DNA from: Saltatorellus ferox
GTDB lineage: Bacteria > Planctomycetota > UBA1135 > GCA-002686595
Length of the DNA: 64,000 nucleotides
Direction of reading: 5' to 3'
NCBI GenBank assembly: GCA_007751475.1
Contig: CP036434.1
Location: 6,453,524-6,517,523, forward strand
Positions 17,921 to 26,844 of this stretch are shown here, piece by piece. The position numbers were made by a program, and so were the translations under genes. The notes beneath the pieces were generated by a model. The model was given only the letters and a program-made list of their open reading frames with translations. It was not told where the DNA came from and did not search any database. Position 1 is the first letter of the stretch. Every line of letters starts with the position of its first letter.

Positions 17921-18300
17921 TCAGGGCTCGAAGGTCACCAGCCCCGCGGTGTCCGCCTGGACCAGCGCCAGCCCGACCTGGGAGGCCAGCGGCGAAGAGC
18001 ATGAGATCGTCCGCCGTCAGCGACGCAGAGCCCGACCAGCCGAACCGCACCGGAGTCCACATACGGCGGGCGCCCCCGGTCGAAGGATCGACGACGCTGC
18101 CCTCGCACCACCCTTGCGCGCCCCGGAACGAGCGCCCGCGCCGGTTCAAGTCCACGAGAGGATTCGTGATCGCAGGCGCGCCAAGGAGCCTGGAACGGGC
18201 GACGCCATGGCGGACTGCCTCACCAGACAGGAAGGGACGGCGAGATCCAGCGCACGCGAAAGACAAATCGCACTCATGGGACCCAGAGTGCCACAGGAAC
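17921..18300 (-). pseudogene. Decayed secreted-protein gene, C-terminal part, frameshifted
   Basis: Minus-strand translation reads VVDPSTGGARRMWTPVRFGW, then SGSASLTADDLMLFAAGLP, a pattern I recognise from the C-termini of secreted planctomycete proteins. Directly afterwards the frame must shift by one base to continue as SQVGLALVQADTAGLVTFEP before a stop at 17921. No start or signal peptide is evident upstream, so this is a remnant with a lost 5' part and a frameshift. The call rests on motif recognition only. The rest of 17875-18422 holds no other gene I can support. Confidence 0.45.
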
Positions 18301-18422
18301 CGGATTCCAGCCCGGAGACGCGCCCCACCCACGAAGTCGCGGCTCGATTCCGGTCCGTAACTGGGAAGTGAGCCAACCAGTCGTGGACCTGAGGAGGCCT
18401 GGCTCGGACAATACGACGTTCC

Positions 18423-19898
18423 ATGGGCCGAAGTCTTCGAATCCAATGGCCGCTCACGGCCCTCCATCCGGCGGCGGGCGCGTACCTGGCGCTGGTCCTG
18501 GCGTCTGGACCGTGGCTGAGCGGGTGTGATGGCTCTCGCCCTGCCGCAGAGGACGCGCCGGCCCCGGACGCCTCCGCTGGCGCGCCTTCCGTACCGAGGG
18601 GTCACTGGTATCGGGTCGCCGAGGAGCGGGAGCCCGCGAGCTCCCTGACCGGCGAGCAGCAGTCGCGTGCTGCCGCCCTGGAGTCGATCGGCTACGCCGC
18701 CGGGATGGAGGCTGCGGACGGTCTCGGCGAGGGCGTCGGCGTGTTCTCCGAGGCCCTCGCCGAGCCCGGCCTCAACTTCTACTCCTCCGGCCACGGTCCC
18801 GACGCGCTGCTCATGGACCTCTCCGGGAAGGTGCTGCATCGCTGGCACAGGCCGATCGGCACGATCTGGCCGGAGAAGTCCGAGGAGTCCGCGTACTTCC
18901 GCAAGGCCAGGCTGTTCTCCGATGGAGTGGTCCTGGTGGTCTTCGAGGGCCAGGGACTCGCCGCCCTCGATGCGAACTCCGAGCTGCTCTGGGCCTGCGA
19001 CCGCCCTGTTCACCACGACGTTCACCAGGACGCGGACGGCTCCTACTTCGCGCTGGATCGCAAGGCGCGCGTGGTGCCATCCCTGCACCCCGACCGACCG
19101 CTGGCCGACGACGGCCTCGTGTTCCTGGATCCCGACGGCACCGTCAGGGGCCGCGCGTCACTCCTCGACGGGCTGCTCTGCTATCAGGGGCCGATGGACG
19201 TGCGCGGGCTGATCCTTCAACGAATCGCGAAGGGCGCGAAGCTGGAAGAGGAGACGATCGCAGCGAACGCCGAAGCGCTTCGCGCGAACCCCGAGCTCCT
19301 GGAGAAGATCGACTACATCGGCGACTGCCTGCACACGAATAGCGTTCGAAGGATCGACGCCGCCTTCGCCGCCGCGAACGACGGACTCGAGGAAGGCTGG
19401 TTCCTGGTCTCCGTGCGCGAACTGAGCCTGCTCGCCGCCTTCGAAGTGAGCGAGGACTTCGAGTCCGCCACCGCGCGCTGGCTCCTGCGAGGCGACTGGC
19501 GCGAGCAGCACGAGGCCGTCCCCCTCCCCGACGGCCACATCATGCTCTTCGACAACCTCGGCCGAACCACGGGCGGACTCGGACGCCGCAGCCGCGTGAT
19601 CGACGTGGACCCGGCCACCGGGGAGATTCTCCGCTCCATCGAGCGCGTGGCGGACGTGGACCTTTTCTCCACCGTCGGCGGCAGCTGCCAGCGCCTCCCG
19701 AACGGCAACACCCTCGTCATCGAATCCACCCGGGGCTCCGCCTTCGAGGTCACACCCACGGGCGAACTCGCCTGGTCCTTCCACAACCCCCACCGCGCGG
19801 GCGAGGACGAAGAGCTGATCGCCTTCCTGCCCGACGTCATTCGCCTCCCCGAAGCCGTCGTTCGCCCCTGGCTTCCGGCGGCATCGGAAGGTCGCTGA
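18423..19898 (+). CDS. Arylsulfotransferase-like lipoprotein
   Basis: The 491-residue product has an N-terminal hydrophobic segment ending in WLSGCDG, consistent with a lipoprotein signal. From about residue 115 it shows the hallmarks of the ASST-type beta-propeller family: GLNFYSSGHGPDALLMDLSG, KVLHRWHRP, repeated D-x-D-G-x and HHDVHQDADGSYFALDR, and later HEAVPLPDGHIMLFDN and RLPNGNTLVIES. These repeats describe a six-bladed propeller in which a histidine carries the sulfuryl group in characterised enzymes; whether this protein is a sulfotransferase or only shares the fold cannot be told from sequence. It may form a unit with the gene 24 bases downstream. Confidence 0.75.
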   Translation: MGRSLRIQWPLTALHPAAGAYLALVLASGPWLSGCDGSRPAAEDAPAPDASAGAPSVPRGHWYRVAEEREPASSLTGEQQSRAAALESIGYAAGMEAADGLGEGVGVFSEALAEPGLNFYSSGHGPDALLMDLSGKVLHRWHRPIGTIWPEKSEESAYFRKARLFSDGVVLVVFEGQGLAALDANSELLWACDRPVHHDVHQDADGSYFALDRKARVVPSLHPDRPLADDGLVFLDPDGTVRGRASLLDGLLCYQGPMDVRGLILQRIAKGAKLEEETIAANAEALRANPELLEKIDYIGDCLHTNSVRRIDAAFAAANDGLEEGWFLVSVRELSLLAAFEVSEDFESATARWLLRGDWREQHEAVPLPDGHIMLFDNLGRTTGGLGRRSRVIDVDPATGEILRSIERVADVDLFSTVGGSCQRLPNGNTLVIESTRGSAFEVTPTGELAWSFHNPHRAGEDEELIAFLPDVIRLPEAVVRPWLPAASEGR

Positions 19899-19922
19899 CC
19901 GCACACGCCCATCCACCCCCAC

Positions 19923-20576
19923 ATGGCTTACTACATCCGCCACTTCGGCCTCCGCGACGGCAAGGTCTCCGAGAAAGAACTCACCCGCGCGATCCAGAAC
20001 GCTGGCCTGCGCGGCTCCATTCACGTGGACTCCCACGAGAACGGGCGCTGGACCGCCATCACCGTGAACCTCGCGAAGAAGCTGCCCGTGGCCTACATCG
20101 AGCGCTGCGCCGTGAGCAACGGATCCCTGGGCGCGAAGGCGATCCAGGAGTTCCAGGAGGAGCTCGACGAGATGCGCCCCGAATCGGCGGCGACCTGGAT
20201 CGGGGACTACCTCGAGAAGGTCCAGGTGGTCCACGCGGTTCAGCTGCTGCACGGCATCGAAGAAGAAGACGCATGGCCGCTCCTCGACGTCGTTCAGGGG
20301 GCGATCTCCGACGCCGTCGGCGGCATCGTCCAGGCGGACGCCGAGGGCTTCATGAACGAACTCGCTGAGTTCATCACGTGCGACTTTCCGGACGGCCTCG
20401 AGGGCCTCGTGCGCGCGGCCGTCATGGACGCGGCGGGCGACTGGAAGTCCTTCGACCTCGACCTCGCGGACCGGCAGCAGATCAAGGCGTTCCGTGACGG
20501 CACGTTGCAGGCGGCCGCGGTGGAAGCAACGAAGCGTCCGAGGCCAGCCGCCGCCCGCAAGGAGAGCCGCAAGTAG
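19923..20576 (+). CDS. Hypothetical acidic protein
   Basis: A 217-residue protein I do not recognise. It begins MAYYIRHFGLRDGKVSEKEL, has no signal peptide or membrane helix, and is mostly helical and acidic, ending in a basic tail (KRPRPAAARKESRK) that could contact nucleic acid. The start ATG lies 24 bases after the preceding stop, so co-transcription with the arylsulfotransferase-like gene is possible. Codon use matches genuine genes here. Confidence 0.6.
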   Translation: MAYYIRHFGLRDGKVSEKELTRAIQNAGLRGSIHVDSHENGRWTAITVNLAKKLPVAYIERCAVSNGSLGAKAIQEFQEELDEMRPESAATWIGDYLEKVQVVHAVQLLHGIEEEDAWPLLDVVQGAISDAVGGIVQADAEGFMNELAEFITCDFPDGLEGLVRAAVMDAAGDWKSFDLDLADRQQIKAFRDGTLQAAAVEATKRPRPAAARKESRK

Positions 20577-20594
20577 AGGGCCACGCGGCCCGTC

Positions 20595-21599
20595 TCATTC
20601 TTGCCCGGCCTTGCCGCCGAGCCCCACCGGCGCGTCCTTGACCTTCTTGAGCGAGACCTGCGCGGAACTCTCCGCGTTTCTGGTCGAGTCGTAGACCTGG
20701 CCAGCGAGGATCGCCTCGGGCTCGGTGCCGGAGCTGAACCAGCAGTCCTTGATCGTGACTCGCTCGGTCTTCCCGCCATCGAGTGGCGCCAGGAACGCGA
20801 TCTCCTTGGCCCCGAAGTCGCAGCCGGACACGGTCGCCTTCTTGAACTGCCCCGTGGTCGAGTAGGCGAACTCGACGCTCCCCGATCGGACGTTGTTCCC
20901 CTCGAAGGAGAGCTTGCCGTTGTCGGCGAAGCGTGAGAGACCTCCTTCCAGGTAGCTGAACTGCACGAGAGCGGACTTCGCGCCCGAGAGCGTCAGCCCT
21001 CCCATCATCCCGCGCCATGCGCCCGGCTGTCCGCCCTTGCAGCCGATGACCCGAAGGCTCGCGTTGCTGTCGGCGCGCTCGGATCGCGGGACCCCGAGGA
21101 GGGACACGGGCGCTTTCGAATGGACGGAGCTGACCGTGACGGTCCCGTCCGTGCACTCCAGGGAAAGCGAGGCTCCTTCGAGGAACTCCACCTTCTCCAT
21201 GTAGACCTCCGCGTTGGAGCCCCCTCCCTTCGCCGGGCGAATTCCGCCGCCGCCGATGAACCGAACGTCGCTCAGGTAGAGGGAGCGGCAGTCCGGCGTC
21301 AGCTCGATCCAGACGTTGCGAAGCTCGACCTTCCCGCCGGTCACCGCCTTGATCTCCAGGGTGCCGGACACCTCGATCGTCGCGTCTTCCTGGGCGCCAT
21401 CCGGCCCCGCCACGGCGCTGCCCTCGACCTTCGCCCTTCGCAGGAGCGCGACCTTGGCGTTGCGCGGTAACTCCTGGCGACCCTGCACGAAGAACTGGCC
21501 GTCGTCCGTCTTCACGGTCGTGGTCACGAGCGGGAAAGGCTCCCCTGGTGCAGAAGACGCGACCGGGCCAGCGAGGAGAGGAAAAAGAGCGAGCAGCAT
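20595..21599 (-). CDS. Secreted protein of unknown function, probable parallel beta-helix
   Basis: The 334-residue product starts MLLALFPLLAGPVASSAPG, a short Sec-type signal. The remainder consists of strand-turn repeats with inward-pointing hydrophobics (GKVELRNVWIEL, SLYLSDVRFIGGGG, AEVYMEKVEFLEGASLSL), as in right-handed beta-helix proteins. No catalytic residues are obvious. The ATG at 21599 was chosen for the signal; in-frame sequence up to 21971 overlaps the upstream ABC-F gene antisense and looks non-coding. Confidence 0.65.
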   Translation of the reverse strand: MLLALFPLLAGPVASSAPGEPFPLVTTTVKTDDGQFFVQGRQELPRNAKVALLRRAKVEGSAVAGPDGAQEDATIEVSGTLEIKAVTGGKVELRNVWIELTPDCRSLYLSDVRFIGGGGIRPAKGGGSNAEVYMEKVEFLEGASLSLECTDGTVTVSSVHSKAPVSLLGVPRSERADSNASLRVIGCKGGQPGAWRGMMGGLTLSGAKSALVQFSYLEGGLSRFADNGKLSFEGNNVRSGSVEFAYSTTGQFKKATVSGCDFGAKEIAFLAPLDGGKTERVTIKDCWFSSGTEPEAILAGQVYDSTRNAESSAQVSLKKVKDAPVGLGGKAGQE

Positions 21600-21708
21600 G
21601 GCGGGCGGGGCTTGGGGGCGGAACGGCAGGCGGAGCCCGGACGGGGGGCACAGTTGCGGGAGGTCGGCCGCGCCTCGCCCGCGGCCTTGCGGGTAAACTG
21701 CTGGCGCG

Positions 21709-23658
21709 ATGTCCTTACTCGTTCTCGACAATATCAAGAAGCACTTCGCAGCCCAAGAGGTGCTGCGCGGCGCGTCCCTCTCCATCGATCCTGGCCAGAA
21801 AATCGGCATCGTGGGCCGCAACGGCGGGGGCAAGACCACCCTGTTCCGCATGATCTCCGGCGAGGAGACCCCGGACTGGGGTGAGGTCCGCGTGCGCAAG
21901 GGCGCGCGCCTCGGCGTCGTCCCCCAGCGGCCGAAGTTCCCGGCGGGCGTCACCGCGCGGGAATACGTCACGGCGGGCCTCGACGACCTCCACGCCGCGA
22001 TCGAGCGCTACGAGGCCTGCGCGGCCGAGATGGGCACGGCCGAAGGCGAAGCCCTCGATCGACTGATGGCCGAGCACGACCGTCTGAGCGCCCAGATCGA
22101 GGACCTCGGGGGCTGGGACTCGGAGCGCAAGGTCGAATCCGTGATGTCCGGCATCGGACTTCCCGAGACCCACTGGGACCGCGAGGCGAAGCTCCTCTCG
22201 GGCGGAGAGAAGAACCGCGTCGCCCTCGCGCGCGAGCTGATCAGTGGCCACGACCTGCTGCTGCTGGACGAGCCGACGAACCACCTGGACCTGGAGGGCA
22301 TCGAGTGGCTGGAGAAGTACCTGAAGGACCTTCCCACGGGCGTGCTGATCGTGAGCCACGACCGGCGTCTTCTGACGAACTGCATCAACCGTATCGTCGA
22401 ACTCGAGCGCGGCCAGATCGTCGCGTACAACGGGAACTACCCGAAGTTCCTGCAGCTGAAGGCGGAGAAGTACGAGTCGGAGATCCGCGCCTACGAGCAG
22501 CAGCAGGAGATGCTCAAGAAAGAGGACGCGTTCATCAAGAAGAACATGGGGAGCCAGCGCACGGCCGAGGCCAAGGGCCGCGCCAAGAAGCTCTCCCACA
22601 TCGTTCGACTGGAGCGGCCACACCACGACGTGCGTCGGCCGATCATCAAGCCGCCGGAAGCCGCGCGCGGAGGCGAGCGCGTTCTGCACACCGAGAAGCT
22701 CTATGGCGGCTACGAGAACAACGTGCTCCTGAAGAACGTCGACATCCGCGTGGGGCGGGGCGAGCGGATCGGCATCGTCGGGCCGAACGGCGCGGGCAAG
22801 TCGACGCTGATGAAGATCCTCGCCGGTCGCATGGCGCCGCTCTCGGGCGAGGTCGTGCGCGGCCATGGCGCCAAGGTCGCCTACTACGACCAGGACACGT
22901 CGCACCTGCGCGATGACCACACGCCGCTGGAGGAAGTCCGGCGCAACTACCCGGAGATGACCGACCAGGAGATCCGCGATCACCTGGCCAAGTTCCTCTT
23001 CCGCGGCGACGAGTGCGACAAGGTCATCAAGACGCTCTCGGGCGGCGAGCGCGCGCGCCTCTCCCTGTCGCTGCTGGTCCTCACGAAGCCGTCCTGGTTC
23101 GCGCTCGACGAGCCCACCAACCACCTCGACCTCGCGAGCCGCACGTCGCTGGAGGAGATGCTCAGCGCCTTCCAGGGCGCGATCGTCTGCATCAGCCACG
23201 ACCGCGAGTTCCTGGACGGCGTGTGCCAGAAGACGATCGAGGTCGGCCCGGCCGGCGTCTTCGAGTTCGACGGCAACTACTCCGCGTGGCGCGCCTCCAA
23301 GGTCGAGGAACGCGACGCCGCGATGGAAGAGAAGGCGCGGCGCGAGGCCGCCGCCAAGAAGGCGGCGCGCGACAAGGAAGAAGCCGCCAAGCGCAAGGGC
23401 CAAAACAGTTCCAAGGCGAGCGGCAAGGGCGGGAACTCCGCCAAGAGCAAGGGCCCCCGCAATCCCTACATGTTCGAGAAGCTCGAGAAGCGCATCATGG
23501 AACTCGAGACCGAGAAGCAGAAGCTCCACGACTCGATGACCACGGAGGCGGTCTACGGCGACGCGGAGACGCTGCGGGATACGCAGTTCCGACTGGCCGA
23601 GGTCGAGGCGGAGCTGGAGACCTGCAACGAGGAATGGCTGAACTGGGAGACGGCGTAG
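21709..23658 (+). CDS. ABC-F family ATP-binding protein (Uup/EttA/Msr-like)
   Basis: Soluble protein of 649 residues with two ATPase cassettes and no membrane domain, so a ribosome-associated ABC-F factor rather than a transporter. Cassette 1 has Walker A GRNGGGKTT, signature LSGGEKNRVALAR and Walker B LLLLDEPTNHLDLEG; cassette 2 has GPNGAGKST, LSGGERARLSLSL and FALDEPTNHLDLA. The linker (about residues 240-300) is charged and helical, with YNGNYPKFLQLKAEKYE at its start. After cassette 2 comes a lysine/alanine-rich stretch and a coiled-coil C-terminal domain, as in Uup-type proteins. Family members affect translation or ribosome assembly; the exact subfamily is not certain. Confidence 0.9.
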   Translation: MSLLVLDNIKKHFAAQEVLRGASLSIDPGQKIGIVGRNGGGKTTLFRMISGEETPDWGEVRVRKGARLGVVPQRPKFPAGVTAREYVTAGLDDLHAAIERYEACAAEMGTAEGEALDRLMAEHDRLSAQIEDLGGWDSERKVESVMSGIGLPETHWDREAKLLSGGEKNRVALARELISGHDLLLLDEPTNHLDLEGIEWLEKYLKDLPTGVLIVSHDRRLLTNCINRIVELERGQIVAYNGNYPKFLQLKAEKYESEIRAYEQQQEMLKKEDAFIKKNMGSQRTAEAKGRAKKLSHIVRLERPHHDVRRPIIKPPEAARGGERVLHTEKLYGGYENNVLLKNVDIRVGRGERIGIVGPNGAGKSTLMKILAGRMAPLSGEVVRGHGAKVAYYDQDTSHLRDDHTPLEEVRRNYPEMTDQEIRDHLAKFLFRGDECDKVIKTLSGGERARLSLSLLVLTKPSWFALDEPTNHLDLASRTSLEEMLSAFQGAIVCISHDREFLDGVCQKTIEVGPAGVFEFDGNYSAWRASKVEERDAAMEEKARREAAAKKAARDKEEAAKRKGQNSSKASGKGGNSAKSKGPRNPYMFEKLEKRIMELETEKQKLHDSMTTEAVYGDAETLRDTQFRLAEVEAELETCNEEWLNWETA

Positions 23659-23779
23659 GCCCCGCGGAAAAGATCTTCATTTCCATGGCCCTTTTGGTCC
23701 CTCGCGCCGTCACGGGCGTCCCGCCGTCGCAACGACTGCGGCCCTCGACAGGGCCGACATTCTCGGTTAGTAATCGGGG

Positions 23780-26248
23780 GTGTCCAAGAAGTCCATCAGC
23801 GTAGAGCGCGAGGCCATGCGCCTCGCGCGCCAGGCCGTCGAACTCGACCACGAAGATCGCCTCGGCTGGGTTCTTCGCTGTCACCGGGAGTTCGAAGTCG
23901 TCGAGCGCGTGCTGCGGCTCGTGCTTTCCTTCGACGATCACGCGGACGATCTGGGCGTCGCGCTCGCGGTGCCGCAGTTTCCCCAGGAGTCGACTCTCCC
24001 GCTGCCCACGTTGATCGACCGGTTTCGCATCCTCGAACTTCTGGGCGCTGGCGCGTTCAGCCGGGTGTATCGCGCGCTGGACGAGATTTCGGGCGAACAG
24101 GTCGCGCTCAAGGTTCTTCACCTTCGATCGGAGAGTGACGAGGCCACGACGCGCTTCCAGCGCGAGATCGAAGTGCTGTCGTCGCTGCGCCATGATGCCA
24201 TCGCTCGCTTCGTCGACGCCGGTGAAACCAAGGACGATCGTGGGCTGACCCGCTGGATCGCGCTCGAACTCGTCGAGGGCGATGCCCTGCGCGAAGCTGC
24301 CAAAGGCCGCGACATGCGCTGGCTCGCCAAGATCGCGGCGCAGGTAGCGAGGGCCATCCAGTACGCCCACGACGCAGGTGTGGTCCACCGCGACCTGAAG
24401 CCGTCGAACGTCATGGTCACCGACGACGGGCGTGTGAAGGTGCTCGACTTCGGGATCGCAGCGCTCCGCAACCGAGGAGACCGCAACCGTCTCACGACGA
24501 CCGGGCAGGTGCTGGGGACCATCGCTTACATGGCGCCCGAGCAGGTGGCCGGACACAAGGCAGACACTCCGTCGGATCAGTTCTCGCTCGCAGCCATGCT
24601 GTTCGAAGCGGCCACGGGCAAGCTCCCCCACGGCGACGGCGAGGATGGCTGGCTCGGCCTGTTCTCGATCGCCGCGTGGGATGGGAGCATCGATCCGGTG
24701 CTCCTGGCGAAGCTTCCCACCGACCTGGCGACGATCCTGCAGCGAGCCCTCGACTCCGATCCTGCGCTGCGCTTCCCGAGCCTGGATGCGTTCGCCGACG
24801 AACTCGATCGCTGGAGGTCGGGCAAGAAGATCCGAACGACGCGCCCCGGCTGGAGCGCGCGTGCTCGCCGTTTCGTTCGTCGGAACCGCAGGCCCGTGGC
24901 TGCGGGATTGGCGGCCATCGCCGTCCTCTCGTCCGCTCTGGTGGTCACCGCCTCGGCGCTCGCCATGGCCAGGAAGGAGTCCGCTCGTGCCCAGGCCGCC
25001 GGCGATCAGGCGCTGCTTCCGCTGCTGCTGGAGGAAGTCGCGCAGTTGTGGCCCCGGGAACCTGCGACCGTGCCGCAGTTCGAACGATGGCTGGAGCGAG
25101 CCGAGGCCGTGAGCACCAGCGGGCTCACCAGCGCCGAGCGGATCGAACGGCCGGAGGAGCGCCGCGTCTTCACGGCTCAGCTGTCGGAGCTTCCCGCGTC
25201 GATCGACGCCGTCCGCACGCGGCTCCAGGAGGCGAACACGGTCCTCGAGCGAACCGTACAGCAGTACGCAGACGAATGGTACGCCGCTGCAGAGCGGGTC
25301 CATGCGGATCCTCGATTCCATGGTCTGGAACTCGTCCCCCAGATCGGACTGATCCCCCTCGGCCGCGATCCGCGCTCGGAGTTCGAGGAGTTCGCCATCG
25401 CGGACATCGGATCCGTTCCGCAGCGCGACAGCAGATCGGGCGATCTCGTCCTGGAGGAGGATGCGGCGCCGGTCCTGGTGCTGCTCCCGGGCGGTCCGAC
25501 GAAGTTCGGGACGGCCTGGATCGACACGGAAGATCGCTTCATGCACGAGGGAGAGGTGCTGAGCTTCGCCGATGCCGCGGAGTTCGGCTTCCGCGACGTG
25601 GACCTCGACCCTTTCCTGATCGGCAAGTACGAGGTCACGCAGTACCAGTGGGAGTTCATCACCGGGACGAACCCCTCGGAGTGGCGGGCTGGCGAAGAGA
25701 ACTACGGCCGACTCATGACGGCGCTTCACCCGGTGGAGACGATCAGCTACGCCGAGGCGGTCATGGCCGCCGAGCGGATCGGCTGCACGCTTCCGACCGA
25801 AGCCCAGTGGCAGTACGCGGCCGCACCCGTCGACCGAGGTCTCTACTGGTGGCCCGAGAATGAGGCCGGAACCACCCCCCTGGAGAACCTCAATCCCAAG
25901 GACTCTCCCACCAGCGGCCGCCGCCCCTGGTACGACGATCCCTACTCGCACCACGCCCCCGTCGGAACGTTCGCCCCGAACCCGAACGGTCTGCACGATA
26001 TTCTTGGAAACGTCCAGGAGCGCTGCCTCGATCACTTCAAGGTCGCTGTCTTCACCGATCCCAGCATCGAGGTGAAGCCTGGAACCGGCGAGGTGATGAC
26101 GTATGGCGGCGGAGACCGCTCGACCCGCGGCGGCAACTACCACGCGGGTTTCTACAACAACACGATCGCTCGACGATACGGCCCCACCGAAGGTGTCCGA
26201 GTGGGCCACCTGGGAGCTCGGTTCGCCCGCACGCTCCGTCGTGAGTGA
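23780..26248 (+). CDS. Serine/threonine kinase fused to a sulfatase-modifying-factor (FGE-like) domain
   Basis: An 822-residue membrane protein. Residues about 80-350 form a Hanks-type kinase: LLGAGAFSRVYRA, VALKVL (ATP lysine), HRDLKPSNV, DFGIA and YMAPEQ. A single membrane helix follows (AAIAVLSSALVVTASALAM, near residue 380), then an extracytoplasmic region ending in an FGE-sulfatase-like domain: DPFLIGKYEVTQYQWEF, LPTEAQWQYA, NPNGLHDILGNVQE and RGGNYHAGFYNN. The cysteine pair needed by true formylglycine-generating enzymes is absent from that last stretch, so the domain probably binds something rather than oxidising sulfatases. The start is a GTG at 23780. An ECF sigma gene follows 37 bases later, suggesting a shared pathway. 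Confidence 0.9.
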   Translation: MSKKSISVEREAMRLARQAVELDHEDRLGWVLRCHREFEVVERVLRLVLSFDDHADDLGVALAVPQFPQESTLPLPTLIDRFRILELLGAGAFSRVYRALDEISGEQVALKVLHLRSESDEATTRFQREIEVLSSLRHDAIARFVDAGETKDDRGLTRWIALELVEGDALREAAKGRDMRWLAKIAAQVARAIQYAHDAGVVHRDLKPSNVMVTDDGRVKVLDFGIAALRNRGDRNRLTTTGQVLGTIAYMAPEQVAGHKADTPSDQFSLAAMLFEAATGKLPHGDGEDGWLGLFSIAAWDGSIDPVLLAKLPTDLATILQRALDSDPALRFPSLDAFADELDRWRSGKKIRTTRPGWSARARRFVRRNRRPVAAGLAAIAVLSSALVVTASALAMARKESARAQAAGDQALLPLLLEEVAQLWPREPATVPQFERWLERAEAVSTSGLTSAERIERPEERRVFTAQLSELPASIDAVRTRLQEANTVLERTVQQYADEWYAAAERVHADPRFHGLELVPQIGLIPLGRDPRSEFEEFAIADIGSVPQRDSRSGDLVLEEDAAPVLVLLPGGPTKFGTAWIDTEDRFMHEGEVLSFADAAEFGFRDVDLDPFLIGKYEVTQYQWEFITGTNPSEWRAGEENYGRLMTALHPVETISYAEAVMAAERIGCTLPTEAQWQYAAAPVDRGLYWWPENEAGTTPLENLNPKDSPTSGRRPWYDDPYSHHAPVGTFAPNPNGLHDILGNVQERCLDHFKVAVFTDPSIEVKPGTGEVMTYGGGDRSTRGGNYHAGFYNNTIARRYGPTEGVRVGHLGARFARTLRRE

Positions 26249-26285
26249 TCTCCAGCGCGTATCCCCCCCACCGTCCAGCCTGCCC

Positions 26286-26831
26286 ATGCCTGACGTATCC
26301 AACGAAGACTTCACCCTGATTCCCTTCTCCGGCTCCGATGGCGAAAGCCACCTGACCTACGGAACGATCCGGGACATTGCCGCGCGGATCTGGCGTTCCG
26401 CCGGACGTGCGCCCTACGTGGACGCCACAGACCTCGCCAATGAGTGTTTTCTGCGACTCGCGCGCCGCGCGCCGCCCCTGGAAGCAGGGCGAAGTGTCCA
26501 GGTCTCCTACTGCGTCACGATCATCCGGCGGCTTCTCGTCGACGAGGTGCGCCGGCGCGCGGCCGAACCGGGGATCGGGCGACCGACGGTGATCCTGACT
26601 TCCACGGAGGCAAGGGAAACGCGGCCGGTGATCGTGGATCTCCTCGCCCTGGATGAAGCGCTCGCCGAGCTGGCCGAGATCGACGAGCGTCAGTCGAGGA
26701 TCGTCGAGCTTCGGTTCTTCGGAGGAATGGACCGGGCGAGTGCTGCGAAGGTCCTCGATATCTCGGTGCGGACGCTGACGCGTGAATGGGGGCTCGCCCG
26801 CGCGTGGCTGCTCGCGCGGCTTCGCAGCTGA
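26286..26831 (+). CDS. ECF-type RNA polymerase sigma factor
   Basis: A 181-residue sigma-70-family protein with region 2 (YVDATDLANECFLRLARR, then a YCVTIIRRLLVDEVRRRA helix) and region 4 (RQSRIVELRFFGGMDRASA, then SVRTLTREWGLARAWL). The sequence style, particularly IVELRFFGG and REWxxARAWL, matches the ECF group typical of planctomycetes that sits beside kinase genes. No anti-sigma factor gene is adjacent, so the kinase immediately upstream is the obvious candidate regulator; that is inference. The ATG at 26286 was chosen because region 2 follows at normal distance. Confidence 0.88.
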   Translation: MPDVSNEDFTLIPFSGSDGESHLTYGTIRDIAARIWRSAGRAPYVDATDLANECFLRLARRAPPLEAGRSVQVSYCVTIIRRLLVDEVRRRAAEPGIGRPTVILTSTEARETRPVIVDLLALDEALAELAEIDERQSRIVELRFFGGMDRASAAKVLDISVRTLTREWGLARAWLLARLRS

Positions 26832-26844
26832 GGGACCAGGGCGA

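Noticed and set aside
18423..19088. Minus-strand frame running from the 17.8 kb region under the arylsulfotransferase-like gene
   Set aside because: Only the part between about 17921 and 18300 shows protein-like motifs; the rest is antisense shadow.
21715..23529. 604-codon antisense open frame opposite the ABC-F gene
   Set aside because: Its residues are low-complexity (Arg/Leu/Val/Glu-rich) and it is a GC-driven shadow of a clear conserved gene on the other strand.
23900..26248. The FGE-like domain as an active sulfatase-maturing enzyme
   Set aside because: No sulfatase gene is nearby and the expected cysteine pair is missing from the active-site segment.
23495..26314. 939-codon antisense frame opposite the kinase/FGE gene
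   Set aside because: Shadow frame of the conserved kinase gene; composition is unlike a real protein.
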